Origin: Candidimonas humi
GTDB taxonomy: Bacteria; Pseudomonadota; Gammaproteobacteria; Burkholderiales; Burkholderiaceae_B
Assembly: GCF_019166065.1 (NCBI RefSeq)
Contig: NZ_JAHTBN010000002.1
Coordinates: 186,001 to 250,000 of the forward strand
Direction of reading: 5' to 3'
DNA length: 64,000 nt
Part shown: positions 56,038-64,000 of the stretch, one piece after another
How positions within the stretch are numbered: the stretch's first letter is position 1
Layout: each line of letters starts with the position of its first letter
Notes under the pieces: generated by a model
The model's database searches: none
What the model was told of the DNA's origin: nothing
The model's input: the letters and a program-made list of their open reading frames with translations, nothing else
Translations under genes and position numbers: made by a program

Positions 56038-58500
56038 TCAGTCCCCGTAGGGAATCCAGACGTTCTTCACCTGCACGGCCTGGCGCAGGAACAGCGGATC
56101 CTGCGCCACCGCGTCGTCGCTCCAGTCCACGCAGCGGCCATGGTCCACGAACGTACGCTTCAGATTGCCGACCGACAGCGCCTCGACCTCGCGGGCTGTG
56201 GCGGCACAGCCGAAGCTCCAGACCGCGTCCACATCGTCGTGCGCGGCCAGGCAGGCCGCCAGCCCGGCGCGTTCGCCGGTGACGATATTGACCACACCGC
56301 CGGGCACATCGGAAGTCTCGAACACCTGGTAGAGGTCCGTAGCCGCCAGCGGATTGACGCGCCCCGGCACCACCACGGCACGATTGCCCATCGCGATCAC
56401 CGGCGCCAGCAGCGACACCATCGACAGCAGCGGCTGCTCGTCGGGGCAGACTATGCCCACCACCCCCAGGGGCTCGTGCATCGCCAGCACGGCGGCGCGC
56501 ATGGGCGGCGCATGCACCGCGCCATCGAATTTATCGGCCCAGGCCGCGTGGAAAAACAGGCGCGCGAGGCTGCGCTCGACCTCGTCCAGGGCCGCGGCCA
56601 AGGGCGTACCGGCCACCGCGGCCAGGCGATCGGCGAACTCGTCGCGGCGCTGAGCCAGGTTCTCGGCCACGAAATACAGCACCTGCGACCGCGCATGCCC
56701 CGTGGCGCGGCTCCATGCCGCCGCCCGGCGCGCGGCCGCCACGGCATTGCGGATATCCTTGCGATTGCCCGCCGCCACCTCGCCCGCCAGCCCGCCGCGC
56801 GCGTCCGGCACGGACAGCGTGCCGCCAGCGTCGGGACGCACCTGCTTGCCGCCGATATAGAGCTTGGGCGTGCGGTCTATGGGCGGCACGGCCCAGGCAT
56901 GGCCGGGGCCGGTATCGGCCGCGTCGCTGTCTGCCCGGTCGGCGCCGGGTGTCCCACCGGCCCCGGGCAAGGGCGCAACAGCCGGCGCACCCGCAGCGGA
57001 TGGGCCATCCTGCGGCGCGCGCACCCGCAGCCTCGACCAGGCCCGCAGCTTCAAATATTCGTACAGCCCTTCGCGCCCTCCTTCGCGGCCGTAGCCCGAT
57101 TCGCGATAGCCGCCGAAACCGGCCGCGGCATCGAACAGATTGGTCGCGTTGATCCAGACCACTCCGGCGGCCAGCGCCGGCGCCACCTCCAGGGCCAGGC
57201 TGATGTTCTCCGTCCAGACGCTGGCGGCCAGGCCATAGCGGGTATTGTTGGCCAGCTCCACGGCTTCGTCCTTGTTGCGAAAGCTCATCGCCGCCAGCAC
57301 CGGTCCGAAGATTTCCTCCCGCATCAGGACCGAAGCTGTAGACACGCCGGTGACCAGCGTGGGCGGGTAGAAGCAGCCGCCGGCGGGCACGCCCGGGGCC
57401 TGCCATATCTGTGCGCCCTCGGCCCGGCCGGCCTCGACCAGCCCGGCGATGCGCGCCAACTGCGACGGGTCGACGATGGCGCCCATGTCTATGGTCTTGT
57501 CCAGGGGATCTCCCAGGCGCAGCGATTCCATGCGCCGCTTCAGCCGGCGTATGAAATCGTCGGCGACGCCTTCCTGCACCAGCAGGCGCGAGCCCGCGCA
57601 GCACACCTCGCCCTGGTTGAACCAGATCGCATCGACCACGCCCTCGACCGCGGCGTCCAGGTCGGCATTCTCGAACACGATGAACGGCGACTTGCCGCCC
57701 AGCTCCAGCGTCAGCGCCTTGCCGCTGCCCGCCGTGCGGCTGCGGATCGCGCGCCCCACTTCGGTGGATCCAGTAAAGGCGATCTTGTCCACGCCCGCGT
57801 GCTCGACCAGCGCCGCGCCCGTGGCGCCGTCGCCGGCCACCACGTTCAGCACGCCCGGCGGCAAGCCGGCCCGCGCCGCCAGCTCGGCGAACAGCAAGGC
57901 AGTCAACGGCGTGAATTCGGCAGGCTTGAGCACCACGCAATTGCCCATGGCCAGCGCCGGCGCGATCTTCCAGGCCAGCATCAAGAGCGGAAAATTCCAG
58001 GGAATGATCTGCCCCACCACGCCCTGCGGCTCGTAGTCACGGAACTCGCTGTCCTGCAATTGCGCCCAGCCCGCGTGATACAGGAAATGACGCGCGGCCA
58101 AGGGGATGTCCAGGTCGCGCGTCTCGCGCAGCGGCTTGCCGTTGTCCAGCGCCTCGAGCACCGCGTAGAGGCGGCTGTGCTTCTGCAGCATGCGCGCCAG
58201 CGCGTACAGGTGGCGCGCGCGGCCGTGTCCGCCCAGGGCCAGCCAGTGCGGCTGGGCGCGCCGCGCCGCCTGCACCGCCGCGTCGACATCGTCGGCCGAA
58301 CCTTGCGCCACGCTGGCCAGCAGCGCGCCGCTGGCGGGCTCGCGGGTTTCGAACCACTGCCCCTGGACCGGCGCCGCATGGCGGCCGTCTATGAAATGCC
58401 CCAGCCTGGCGGCGTGCGCGGCCAGCCAGGCGCGCGCGGGGGCATCGCTTTCCGTGGCGGGACCATAATCCATGGAAGAAAAATAATCGGCGACGCTCAT
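56038..58500 (-). CDS. Double-domain aldehyde dehydrogenase (ALDH16 type)
   Basis: 820 residues, about twice a normal ALDH. The N-terminal domain (about 30-500) is complete: IIPWNFPLLMLAWKIAP near 165, Glu266 in LELGGKSP and Cys300 in NQGEVCCAGSRL. A linker rich in Ala, Gly and Pro (about 505-560) joins a second ALDH-like domain that is shorter and lacks an obvious Cys/Glu pair, so it is probably non-catalytic, as known for ALDH16. It starts 4 nt after deoC, so the pair likely oxidises the aldehyde released by the aldolase. Confidence 0.9.
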   Translation of the reverse strand: MSVADYFSSMDYGPATESDAPARAWLAAHAARLGHFIDGRHAAPVQGQWFETREPASGALLASVAQGSADDVDAAVQAARRAQPHWLALGGHGRARHLYALARMLQKHSRLYAVLEALDNGKPLRETRDLDIPLAARHFLYHAGWAQLQDSEFRDYEPQGVVGQIIPWNFPLLMLAWKIAPALAMGNCVVLKPAEFTPLTALLFAELAARAGLPPGVLNVVAGDGATGAALVEHAGVDKIAFTGSTEVGRAIRSRTAGSGKALTLELGGKSPFIVFENADLDAAVEGVVDAIWFNQGEVCCAGSRLLVQEGVADDFIRRLKRRMESLRLGDPLDKTIDMGAIVDPSQLARIAGLVEAGRAEGAQIWQAPGVPAGGCFYPPTLVTGVSTASVLMREEIFGPVLAAMSFRNKDEAVELANNTRYGLAASVWTENISLALEVAPALAAGVVWINATNLFDAAAGFGGYRESGYGREGGREGLYEYLKLRAWSRLRVRAPQDGPSAAGAPAVAPLPGAGGTPGADRADSDAADTGPGHAWAVPPIDRTPKLYIGGKQVRPDAGGTLSVPDARGGLAGEVAAGNRKDIRNAVAAARRAAAWSRATGHARSQVLYFVAENLAQRRDEFADRLAAVAGTPLAAALDEVERSLARLFFHAAWADKFDGAVHAPPMRAAVLAMHEPLGVVGIVCPDEQPLLSMVSLLAPVIAMGNRAVVVPGRVNPLAATDLYQVFETSDVPGGVVNIVTGERAGLAACLAAHDDVDAVWSFGCAATAREVEALSVGNLKRTFVDHGRCVDWSDDAVAQDPLFLRQAVQVKNVWIPYGD

Positions 58501-58504
58501 AGTC

Positions 58505-59578
58505 TCAGCCCAAGGGATGGCGATGGAAGGCGGAATACCTGCCGGTCACGTGATGCTCGAGCTGGCGCTCGATATCGGCCAGCAGGCTCGATGCGCCCAG
58601 GCGCAGCAGGTCCGGCTCCAGCCAGCGCCGGCCCAGCTCTTCCTTGACCAGCACCAGGTAGTCCAGCGCATGCCGCGCGGTGGAAATCCCGCCCGCCGGC
58701 TTGATTCCCACCCGCACGCCGCTGCGGTCGAAATATTCCCGGATCATGCGCAGCATGACCAGCATGGCCTCGGGGGTGGCATTGACGCTTTCCTTGCCGG
58801 TCGAAGTCTTGATGAAGTCGGCGCCGGCCATCATGCATACCAGCGAGGCCATGGCCACCTTGCGCAAGGTGCGGATGTCGCCGGTGGCGAGAATGGCCTT
58901 GACGTGCGCCGGCCCGCAGGCGCGGCGATAAGCCTGCATTTCTTCGTAGAGGGCCGGCCAGTTTCCCGTGAGCACATGCTCGCGCGTGATGACGATATCG
59001 ATCTCGCTCGCCCCCGCGGCCACGGAAGCCGCGATTTCGTCGAGATGGGTTTCCCAGGCCGACAGCCCCGCCGGAAAGCCCGTCGACACCGCCGCCACGG
59101 GAATGACGGCGCCATGAGAGGCGCCGCCGCCCGAAGCCGCGCCGCGGCCAACGGAGCCGTCCGGGGCGGGGCCGGCCGGCCCGCGCGCCGAGCCTCCGCC
59201 CAGCGCGCGCAAGGCGGTATGCACATACCGGTGATAGACGCAAACCGCGGCGACCCGTATGCCGGCATCGGCCATGCCCAGCGCTTCCAGCAGCTCGGCG
59301 CGCACCGGCGCGCGCGCCTTGTGGCACAGCCGCTCGACTCGTCCGGGGGTGTCGTCGCCGCTCAGGGCGGTCAGGTCGATACAGGTCAGCGCCTTCAGCA
59401 GCCAGGCCGCCTGCGCATCCTTTTTTACGGAACGGCGCCCCGACAGGCTGGCCACACGGCGCTCGGCCGCGCTGCGATTGACCTGCAGGCTTTCGACCCA
59501 GGACAGGTCCAGCGGCATTCCGGGATTGCGGCCCGGCGCCGGGGCCGGGTCGGCCACGCTGGCCGCGGTGGATTCCAT
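58505..59578 (-). CDS. deoC: Deoxyribose-phosphate aldolase with a glycine-rich insertion
   Basis: 357 residues. Cleaves 2-deoxyribose 5-phosphate to glyceraldehyde 3-phosphate and acetaldehyde. The Schiff-base Lys257 (FIKTSTGKES), Lys293 (GIKPAGGIS), Lys227 (HVKAIL) and Asp194 (EIDIV) match the known active site. Roughly 50 extra N-terminal residues and a Gly/Ala/Ser/Pro-rich insertion at about 128-155 account for the greater length compared with 220-260 residues of classic DeoC. The start is the ATG with GAGG upstream. It is coupled to the ALDH16 gene and divergent from an iron-type ABC importer. Confidence 0.9.
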   Translation of the reverse strand: MESTAASVADPAPAPGRNPGMPLDLSWVESLQVNRSAAERRVASLSGRRSVKKDAQAAWLLKALTCIDLTALSGDDTPGRVERLCHKARAPVRAELLEALGMADAGIRVAAVCVYHRYVHTALRALGGGSARGPAGPAPDGSVGRGAASGGGASHGAVIPVAAVSTGFPAGLSAWETHLDEIAASVAAGASEIDIVITREHVLTGNWPALYEEMQAYRRACGPAHVKAILATGDIRTLRKVAMASLVCMMAGADFIKTSTGKESVNATPEAMLVMLRMIREYFDRSGVRVGIKPAGGISTARHALDYLVLVKEELGRRWLEPDLLRLGASSLLADIERQLEHHVTGRYSAFHRHPLG

Positions 59579-59875
59579 GAGACGAGCCTCGCTGCTGTGC
59601 GGCCCTTCGGCGTGGCGGCAAGCCACGCGCCGGGAGGATTGAATTTCGAAACCGGGAAGCCAGGAAGGCGGGGCCGAAAACGGCAATGAAAATCCGCCTG
59701 CCTGCATGTAATTATTCTAACAAATGATGTTAATCTTCTAACACACGCGGCAAACGGCTGGCGTATAGTACGCTGGCCCGGCGCGAGCCTTCGAGGCCGT
59801 GCCGCACAGGCCGGCGCGACGGCCGCAGTGTCCGCGGCCCGGAACCGAAGCTGGAAAAAAACCAAGGAGACATCG
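59579..59875. promoter_or_regulatory. divergent control region between deoC and the ABC importer
   Basis: 297 bp. TTCTAACA occurs at 59715-59722 and again at 59736-59743, 21 bp apart (two helical turns), within an A+T-rich stretch. This looks like a direct-repeat operator close to the start of deoC transcription. Exact promoters are not assigned. Confidence 0.5.
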
Positions 59876-60910
59876 ATGAAACTGCTGCACAGATTCGCGC
59901 TCGGCCTGGGCGCCACGGCCGTGGCCCTGGCGGCCGGCCTGACCGGGCCGGCCACGGCACGCGCCGCCGAAACCCTGAACGTCTACAGCATCTGGCCCGA
60001 GCCCTACGCCAAGCCGATGTTCAAGGCCTTCACGCAAGAAACCGGCATCAAGGTCAACTTCCTGCGCTTTTCCTCGGGCGAGGCCCTGGCGCGCATCATC
60101 GCCGAGAAGAACAATCCCAAGATCGACGTGTTGTTCGGCGGCCCGATAGAAACCTTTGCCGCGGGCGTCGAGAACGGCGTGTTCCAGGTCTATCGTCCGC
60201 CTTCGACCAAGGTCCTGCCGGACCGCTTCAAGAGCCCCGGCGGCTACTGGACCGCGATCGCCGACGATCCGCTGGTCTTCATGACCAACACCAAGTTCCT
60301 CAAGGACAATCACTTGCAGCCCCCTGCTTCGTGGGACGACCTGCTCAATCCGGCCTACAAGAACATGCTGCAGATGGCCGACGCGCGCACATCCGGCACG
60401 GCTGTCACGCGCATCTTCTCGGTGCTGGAAGTCAACCATCGCGACGAAAACAAGACCTTCGCATACCTGAAGAAACTGCGCCAGAACGTGCAGACCTACA
60501 CCAAGAGCGGCGGCGGCGGCACTATACCGATAGGCCTGGGCCAGGCCGGCGGCGGCATCTTCTTCATCGTGGACGCGCTGGAAACCCGCGACAAGGGCTA
60601 TGACGTGACCATCAGCTTCCCCAAGGAAGGCATCGGGGCGGCGGCCGAGGGCATCGCCATCGTCAAGGGCGCCAAGCACCTGGATGCCGCCAAGAAGCTG
60701 GTGGACTGGGCGACCAGCGCCAAGATGCAGTCGCTGCTGGCGCCGAACAAGATCAATTTCGTGCCGGCCAACCCGCAGGTCAAGACCGAGCCCGGCCTGG
60801 CCAAGATCCTGTCCACGGCGCACATCATCCAGATCGACGACAAATATGCCGGCGCGAACCGCAAGCGCATCGTACAGAAATGGGTCGACGAGGTGCTCAA
60901 CGCCAAGTAA
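59876..60910 (+). CDS. Fe(III)/FbpA-type ABC transporter substrate-binding protein
   Basis: 344-residue periplasmic binding protein with signal peptide (about 1-29, ending ARAAE). The mature part begins TLNVYSIWPEPYAKPMFKAF, matching the ferric/2-aminoethylphosphonate/thiamine branch (SBP type II). A strong AAGGAGA precedes the ATG. There is no clear Tyr-Tyr iron motif, so an organic ligand such as a phosphonate or sugar phosphate is as likely as iron. It heads a three-gene importer operon divergent from deoC. Confidence 0.88.
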   Translation: MKLLHRFALGLGATAVALAAGLTGPATARAAETLNVYSIWPEPYAKPMFKAFTQETGIKVNFLRFSSGEALARIIAEKNNPKIDVLFGGPIETFAAGVENGVFQVYRPPSTKVLPDRFKSPGGYWTAIADDPLVFMTNTKFLKDNHLQPPASWDDLLNPAYKNMLQMADARTSGTAVTRIFSVLEVNHRDENKTFAYLKKLRQNVQTYTKSGGGGTIPIGLGQAGGGIFFIVDALETRDKGYDVTISFPKEGIGAAAEGIAIVKGAKHLDAAKKLVDWATSAKMQSLLAPNKINFVPANPQVKTEPGLAKILSTAHIIQIDDKYAGANRKRIVQKWVDEVLNAK

Positions 60911-60999
60911 CGGACGCCGCCTGAACGGCGCGCCCGCCGGGCCGCGGCGGCATACGCCCGGCCCGGCTCACATGCCACGCCACGCTTCCCGGGAAGACC

Positions 61000-62691
61000 A
61001 TGCCCTCCCATTCCGCGAAATCCGCCGCCCGCGACCCGTTCTTCTCTTCCATCCTGGCGGTGCTCTGGATACTGCTCGCCTTCTTCGTGCTGTATCCGCT
61101 GCTGCGCCTGTTCCTGCGCGCCTTCACCACCGACAGCGGCACGTTCTCGCTGCAGCCGCTGCTCAAGGTGCTGGGCAACCCCGACAACGTGCATGCGTTC
61201 GGCAACAGCCTGCTGCTGGCCGCGGTGGTGGGCGTGGGCGGCACCTTGCTGGGCTTCGTCTACGCGCTGGTGGCCGGCCGCTGCGGGCTGTCGCCGCGCT
61301 GGACGCGCGTCATCGACACCATCAACCTGCTGCCGCTGATCTCGCCGCCGTTCACGATCTCCATCGCCATACTGTTTTCCTTCGGCTCGCGCGGCCTCAT
61401 CACCTACGACCTGCTGGGCATCAGCCGCTATAGCGCCTATGGCTTCACCAGCACCGCAGCGGCCGAGATCATCACCTACTTCCCGGTGTCCTACCTGACG
61501 CTGCGCCCCATCCTGGCGGCCATAGACCCCAGCATGGAAAACGCCGCGTTCAGCATGGGCGCCTCGCGCTGGCGGGTGTTCCGCAGCATGACGCTGCCGC
61601 TGGCCATGCCGGGCCTGCTCAACGCCTTCCTGCTGCTGTTCGCCGCGTCGCTGGCCGATTTCGCCACGCCGCTGATCCTGGCCGGCAACCAGTTCCCGGT
61701 GCTGCCCACCGAGGCGTACCTGCAGATCACCGGCCAGTTCGACCTGCAGGGCGGGGCGCTGCTCGCGGTGCTCTTGCTGCTGCCGGCGGCGGTTGTGTAT
61801 TTCGTGCAGCGCCATTGGCTGGCCGGCCGCAGCTACGTCACGGTCGGCGGCAAGGCCACGCAGCGCAGCGACGTCGAAATCGTGGCGCCCGCCGTCAGGC
61901 GGCTGTTGATAACGCTGTGCACCTGCCTCACGGCGATGATTCTCTATTTCTACCTGCTGCTGCTGTATGCCTCGCTGGTGATGGCCTTCGGCGCCAACTC
62001 CACGTTCACGCTGGCCAACTACCACACCATATTCACCGACGGCCGCGAGGTCATCGTCGACACGCTGATCATCGCCGCCATCGCCACTCCGCTGGGCGGG
62101 CTGTACGGCATGCTGGTCGGCTACCTGGTCGCGCGCCGCAAGTTCGTCGGCAGGCACGTGCTGGAAGTCACGACCATGCTCAACTACGCCCTGCCCGGCA
62201 CCATCATCGGGATCGCCTACCTGCTGGCCTTCAACGACCCGCCGGTCGAACTCACCGGCACCGCGTTCATCCTGATCGCCTGCTATATTTTCCGCTACAG
62301 TCCCACCGGCATACGCGCCACCGTGGCGCTGCTGCACCAGATAGACCCCAGCCTCGAAGAAGCCTCGGAAAGCCTGGGCGCAAGCAGCAGCCGCACCTTC
62401 CGGCGCATCACCTTGCCGCTGGTCATGCCGGCGTTCTTCACCGGGCTGGGCGTGATGTTCATCCGTTCCATGACCGCGATCAGCGCCACCATCTTCCTGA
62501 TATCCATCAGCTGGAACCTGATCACCGTGCGCATCCTGGAAAACATGACGGAACTCGCGCTGGGGCCGGCCGCGGCCTTTTCGGTGCTGGTGGTCGTCGT
62601 GGTATATGTAGTGCTGATGCTGGTTGCGCGAGCGCTGGCCAGCCTGCGCACGCAACAGGGCGGGCGCATCGAGAACATCCTGGGAGGCTGA
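61000..62691 (+). CDS. ABC transporter permease, fused double domain (FbpB type)
   Basis: 563 residues with about twelve transmembrane segments made of two fused permease units. Each has an ATPase-contact (EAA) motif: ENAAFSMGASRWRVFRSMTL near 184-203 and EEASESLGASSSRTFRRITL near 449-468. This fusion is usual in FbpB/ThiP-like importers. It lies between the binding-protein and ATPase genes and forms the channel. Confidence 0.92.
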   Translation: MPSHSAKSAARDPFFSSILAVLWILLAFFVLYPLLRLFLRAFTTDSGTFSLQPLLKVLGNPDNVHAFGNSLLLAAVVGVGGTLLGFVYALVAGRCGLSPRWTRVIDTINLLPLISPPFTISIAILFSFGSRGLITYDLLGISRYSAYGFTSTAAAEIITYFPVSYLTLRPILAAIDPSMENAAFSMGASRWRVFRSMTLPLAMPGLLNAFLLLFAASLADFATPLILAGNQFPVLPTEAYLQITGQFDLQGGALLAVLLLLPAAVVYFVQRHWLAGRSYVTVGGKATQRSDVEIVAPAVRRLLITLCTCLTAMILYFYLLLLYASLVMAFGANSTFTLANYHTIFTDGREVIVDTLIIAAIATPLGGLYGMLVGYLVARRKFVGRHVLEVTTMLNYALPGTIIGIAYLLAFNDPPVELTGTAFILIACYIFRYSPTGIRATVALLHQIDPSLEEASESLGASSSRTFRRITLPLVMPAFFTGLGVMFIRSMTAISATIFLISISWNLITVRILENMTELALGPAAAFSVLVVVVVYVVLMLVARALASLRTQQGGRIENILGG

Positions 62692-62761
62692 GCCGGCCCG
62701 GCACGCCCGGCGCCCGCGCCGCGGGCCGCCGCTCCCCACGCAACGAGGATATACCCGAAAG

Positions 62762-63859
62762 ATGGCAAGCATCCCCACCCCTCAACCCGTGCCCATCCGC
62801 CTGGAAGGCATCGTCAAGCGCTTCGACCACAACGTCAAGGGGCGCATCGCCGCGGTCGACAACGTCGATATCTCCGTGGCGCCCGGCGAACTGCTCACGC
62901 TGCTGGGCCCCTCGGGCTGCGGCAAGACCACGACGCTGCGCATGATCGCCGGCTTCGAGCACCCCACCGAAGGGTCCATCTTCATCGGCGACCACGACGT
63001 CACGCGGCTGCGCGCCAATGAACGCAATATCGGCTTCGTGTTCCAGAACTACGCGATATTCCCGCACCTGTCGGTGTTCGAGAACGTGGCCTACGGCCTG
63101 CGGGTGCAGGGCCGGCCCGAAGCCGAGATCCGTTCCGCAGTGGAACAAGTGCTCGACCTGGTGGGCCTGGGCGGCTACGGCACCCAGCAGCCGCACCAGC
63201 TTTCGGGCGGCGAGCAGCAGCGCATCGCACTGGCGCGCGCCATCGTGTTCCAGCCGCGCATCCTGATGTTCGACGAACCGCTGTCGAACCTGGACGCCAA
63301 GCTGCGCGGCCAGATGCGCGGCGAAATCCGCGAACTGCAGAAGCGCCTGGGCATCACCACCGTGTATGTCACGCACGACCAGGAAGAGGCCATGGCCATC
63401 TCGGACCGCATCGCGGTCATGAACCACGGCTCGGTGGTGCAGATCGACACCGCCGAGGCCCTGTACGCGCGCCCCTGCAATGCCTTCATGGCCAATTTCA
63501 TCGGCAAGTCCAACCTGCTGCCTGGGCAGGTACTGCAGGCCGACGCGCGCGGCGCGCAAGTGCGCGTGCTGGACCAGACGCTGCAATGCCTGCAGGCCGC
63601 GCCCGAAGTGCGCGCGGGCGACGCCGTCCGGGTCGTGGTGCGCCCCGAGCAGATATCGCTCGCACCGGGCGGCGGCCCGGGTTCGGCCAGCGTGATCTCG
63701 CGCACCTTCCTGGGCGAAAAGACCGAATATCAGGTGCAGGCCGGCACGGCCACGCTGCATGCGGTCGCCTATGGCGCGGGGGCGTCCGCCCGGCTCGCCG
63801 AAGGCCAGGCCGTGCAGGTAGTGCTGCCTGCCGAGGGCAACGCCATCATCCGCGACTGA
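62762..63859 (+). CDS. ABC transporter ATP-binding protein (FbpC/PotA type)
   Basis: 365 residues. Walker A GPSGCGKTT (49-57), LSGGEQQRIALARA near 145, Walker B ILMFDEPLSNLD near 166, His of the switch in YVTHDQEEA. A C-terminal TOBE-type regulatory domain spans about 240-365. Last gene of the importer operon; the TOBE domain is typical of the iron/spermidine/phosphonate group. No terminator is clear in the 141 nt remaining in the window. Confidence 0.93.
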   Translation: MASIPTPQPVPIRLEGIVKRFDHNVKGRIAAVDNVDISVAPGELLTLLGPSGCGKTTTLRMIAGFEHPTEGSIFIGDHDVTRLRANERNIGFVFQNYAIFPHLSVFENVAYGLRVQGRPEAEIRSAVEQVLDLVGLGGYGTQQPHQLSGGEQQRIALARAIVFQPRILMFDEPLSNLDAKLRGQMRGEIRELQKRLGITTVYVTHDQEEAMAISDRIAVMNHGSVVQIDTAEALYARPCNAFMANFIGKSNLLPGQVLQADARGAQVRVLDQTLQCLQAAPEVRAGDAVRVVVRPEQISLAPGGGPGSASVISRTFLGEKTEYQVQAGTATLHAVAYGAGASARLAEGQAVQVVLPAEGNAIIRD

Positions 63860-64000
63860 CTCCGTCTCCGCATCGGCCGCACACGCGTATGCGAAACGCG
63901 GCTGATAGACACGACACGGCGTAGCACGCGTAGCCGGCAAGGCACGCGGCCGGTCCGGCGCAATCGACCCGAAATGCTGCCTGCAAACAAAGGCGCCCCC

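Noticed and set aside
60598-62778. 726-codon minus-strand open frame opposite the permease
   Set aside because: It is the antisense of a fused permease with clear EAA motifs; Gln/Arg/Gly-rich low-information sequence.

Overview
The window looks like a chromosome segment of a high-G+C betaproteobacterium of the Alcaligenaceae, most likely Bordetella or a close relative such as Achromobacter. The grounds are System II cytochrome c biogenesis next to hemB, engB, dsbD and cutA, a beta-proteobacterial spc/alpha ribosomal operon, and five orphan Bug-type periplasmic binding proteins. No species-level assignment is made.

Layout. (1) 0.2-9.1 kb is a heme and cytochrome c block: ccsB, resB and a cytochrome c4 gene on the minus strand, engB-hemB on the plus strand, then dsbD and cutA on the minus strand. 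(2) 9.3-18.3 kb is one long minus-strand run from rplN to rplQ, holding the spc and alpha operons with rpmJ, infA, secY and rpoA. It starts from a recognisable sigma-70 promoter and ends in a clear rho-independent terminator. The usual upstream S10 genes (rpsQ, rpmC and others) are not joined to it. (3) 19.0-27.9 kb is accessory metabolism: an aldehyde dehydrogenase, a LysR regulator, a sulfatase, two Bug proteins, an ornithine cyclodeaminase-like enzyme and a second LysR. (4) 28.2-31.1 kb is a first gentisate module: gentisate dioxygenase, fumarylpyruvate hydrolase-like enzyme, GntR regulator. (5) 31.1-43.4 kb is a visibly less G+C-rich block. It carries a VanB-type reductase, two phthalate-type Rieske oxygenases, a family III CoA-transferase, an AMACR-like protein, an SCPx/Ltp-type thiolase with its DUF35 partner, a Bug protein, an SDR, a GntR regulator and an unusual LysR with two DNA-binding domains. 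(6) 43.9-48.5 kb is a complete branched-chain-amino-acid-type ABC importer. (7) 48.7-55.7 kb is a second gentisate operon: 3-hydroxybenzoate 6-hydroxylase-like monooxygenase, FAD oxidoreductase, Bug, chorismate-mutase/PchB-like protein, maleylpyruvate isomerase, Bug, and a second gentisate dioxygenase. (8) 56.0-63.9 kb is an ALDH16-type double aldehyde dehydrogenase with deoC, divergent from an iron(III)/FbpABC-type ABC importer.

How it fits together. Regions 4, 6 and 7 make a full route from a hydroxybenzoate through gentisate, maleylpyruvate and fumarylpyruvate to fumarate and pyruvate, with an ABC importer beside it. Region 5 looks like an inserted pathway that activates an acid as a CoA thioester, possibly epimerises it at an alpha-methyl carbon, oxygenates a ring and removes the acyl side chain with a thiolase-DUF35 pair. 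This combination is the most promising candidate for an undescribed catabolic system. A 12-base sequence is shared by the control regions of the first gentisate module and the ABC importer, which suggests they are co-regulated.
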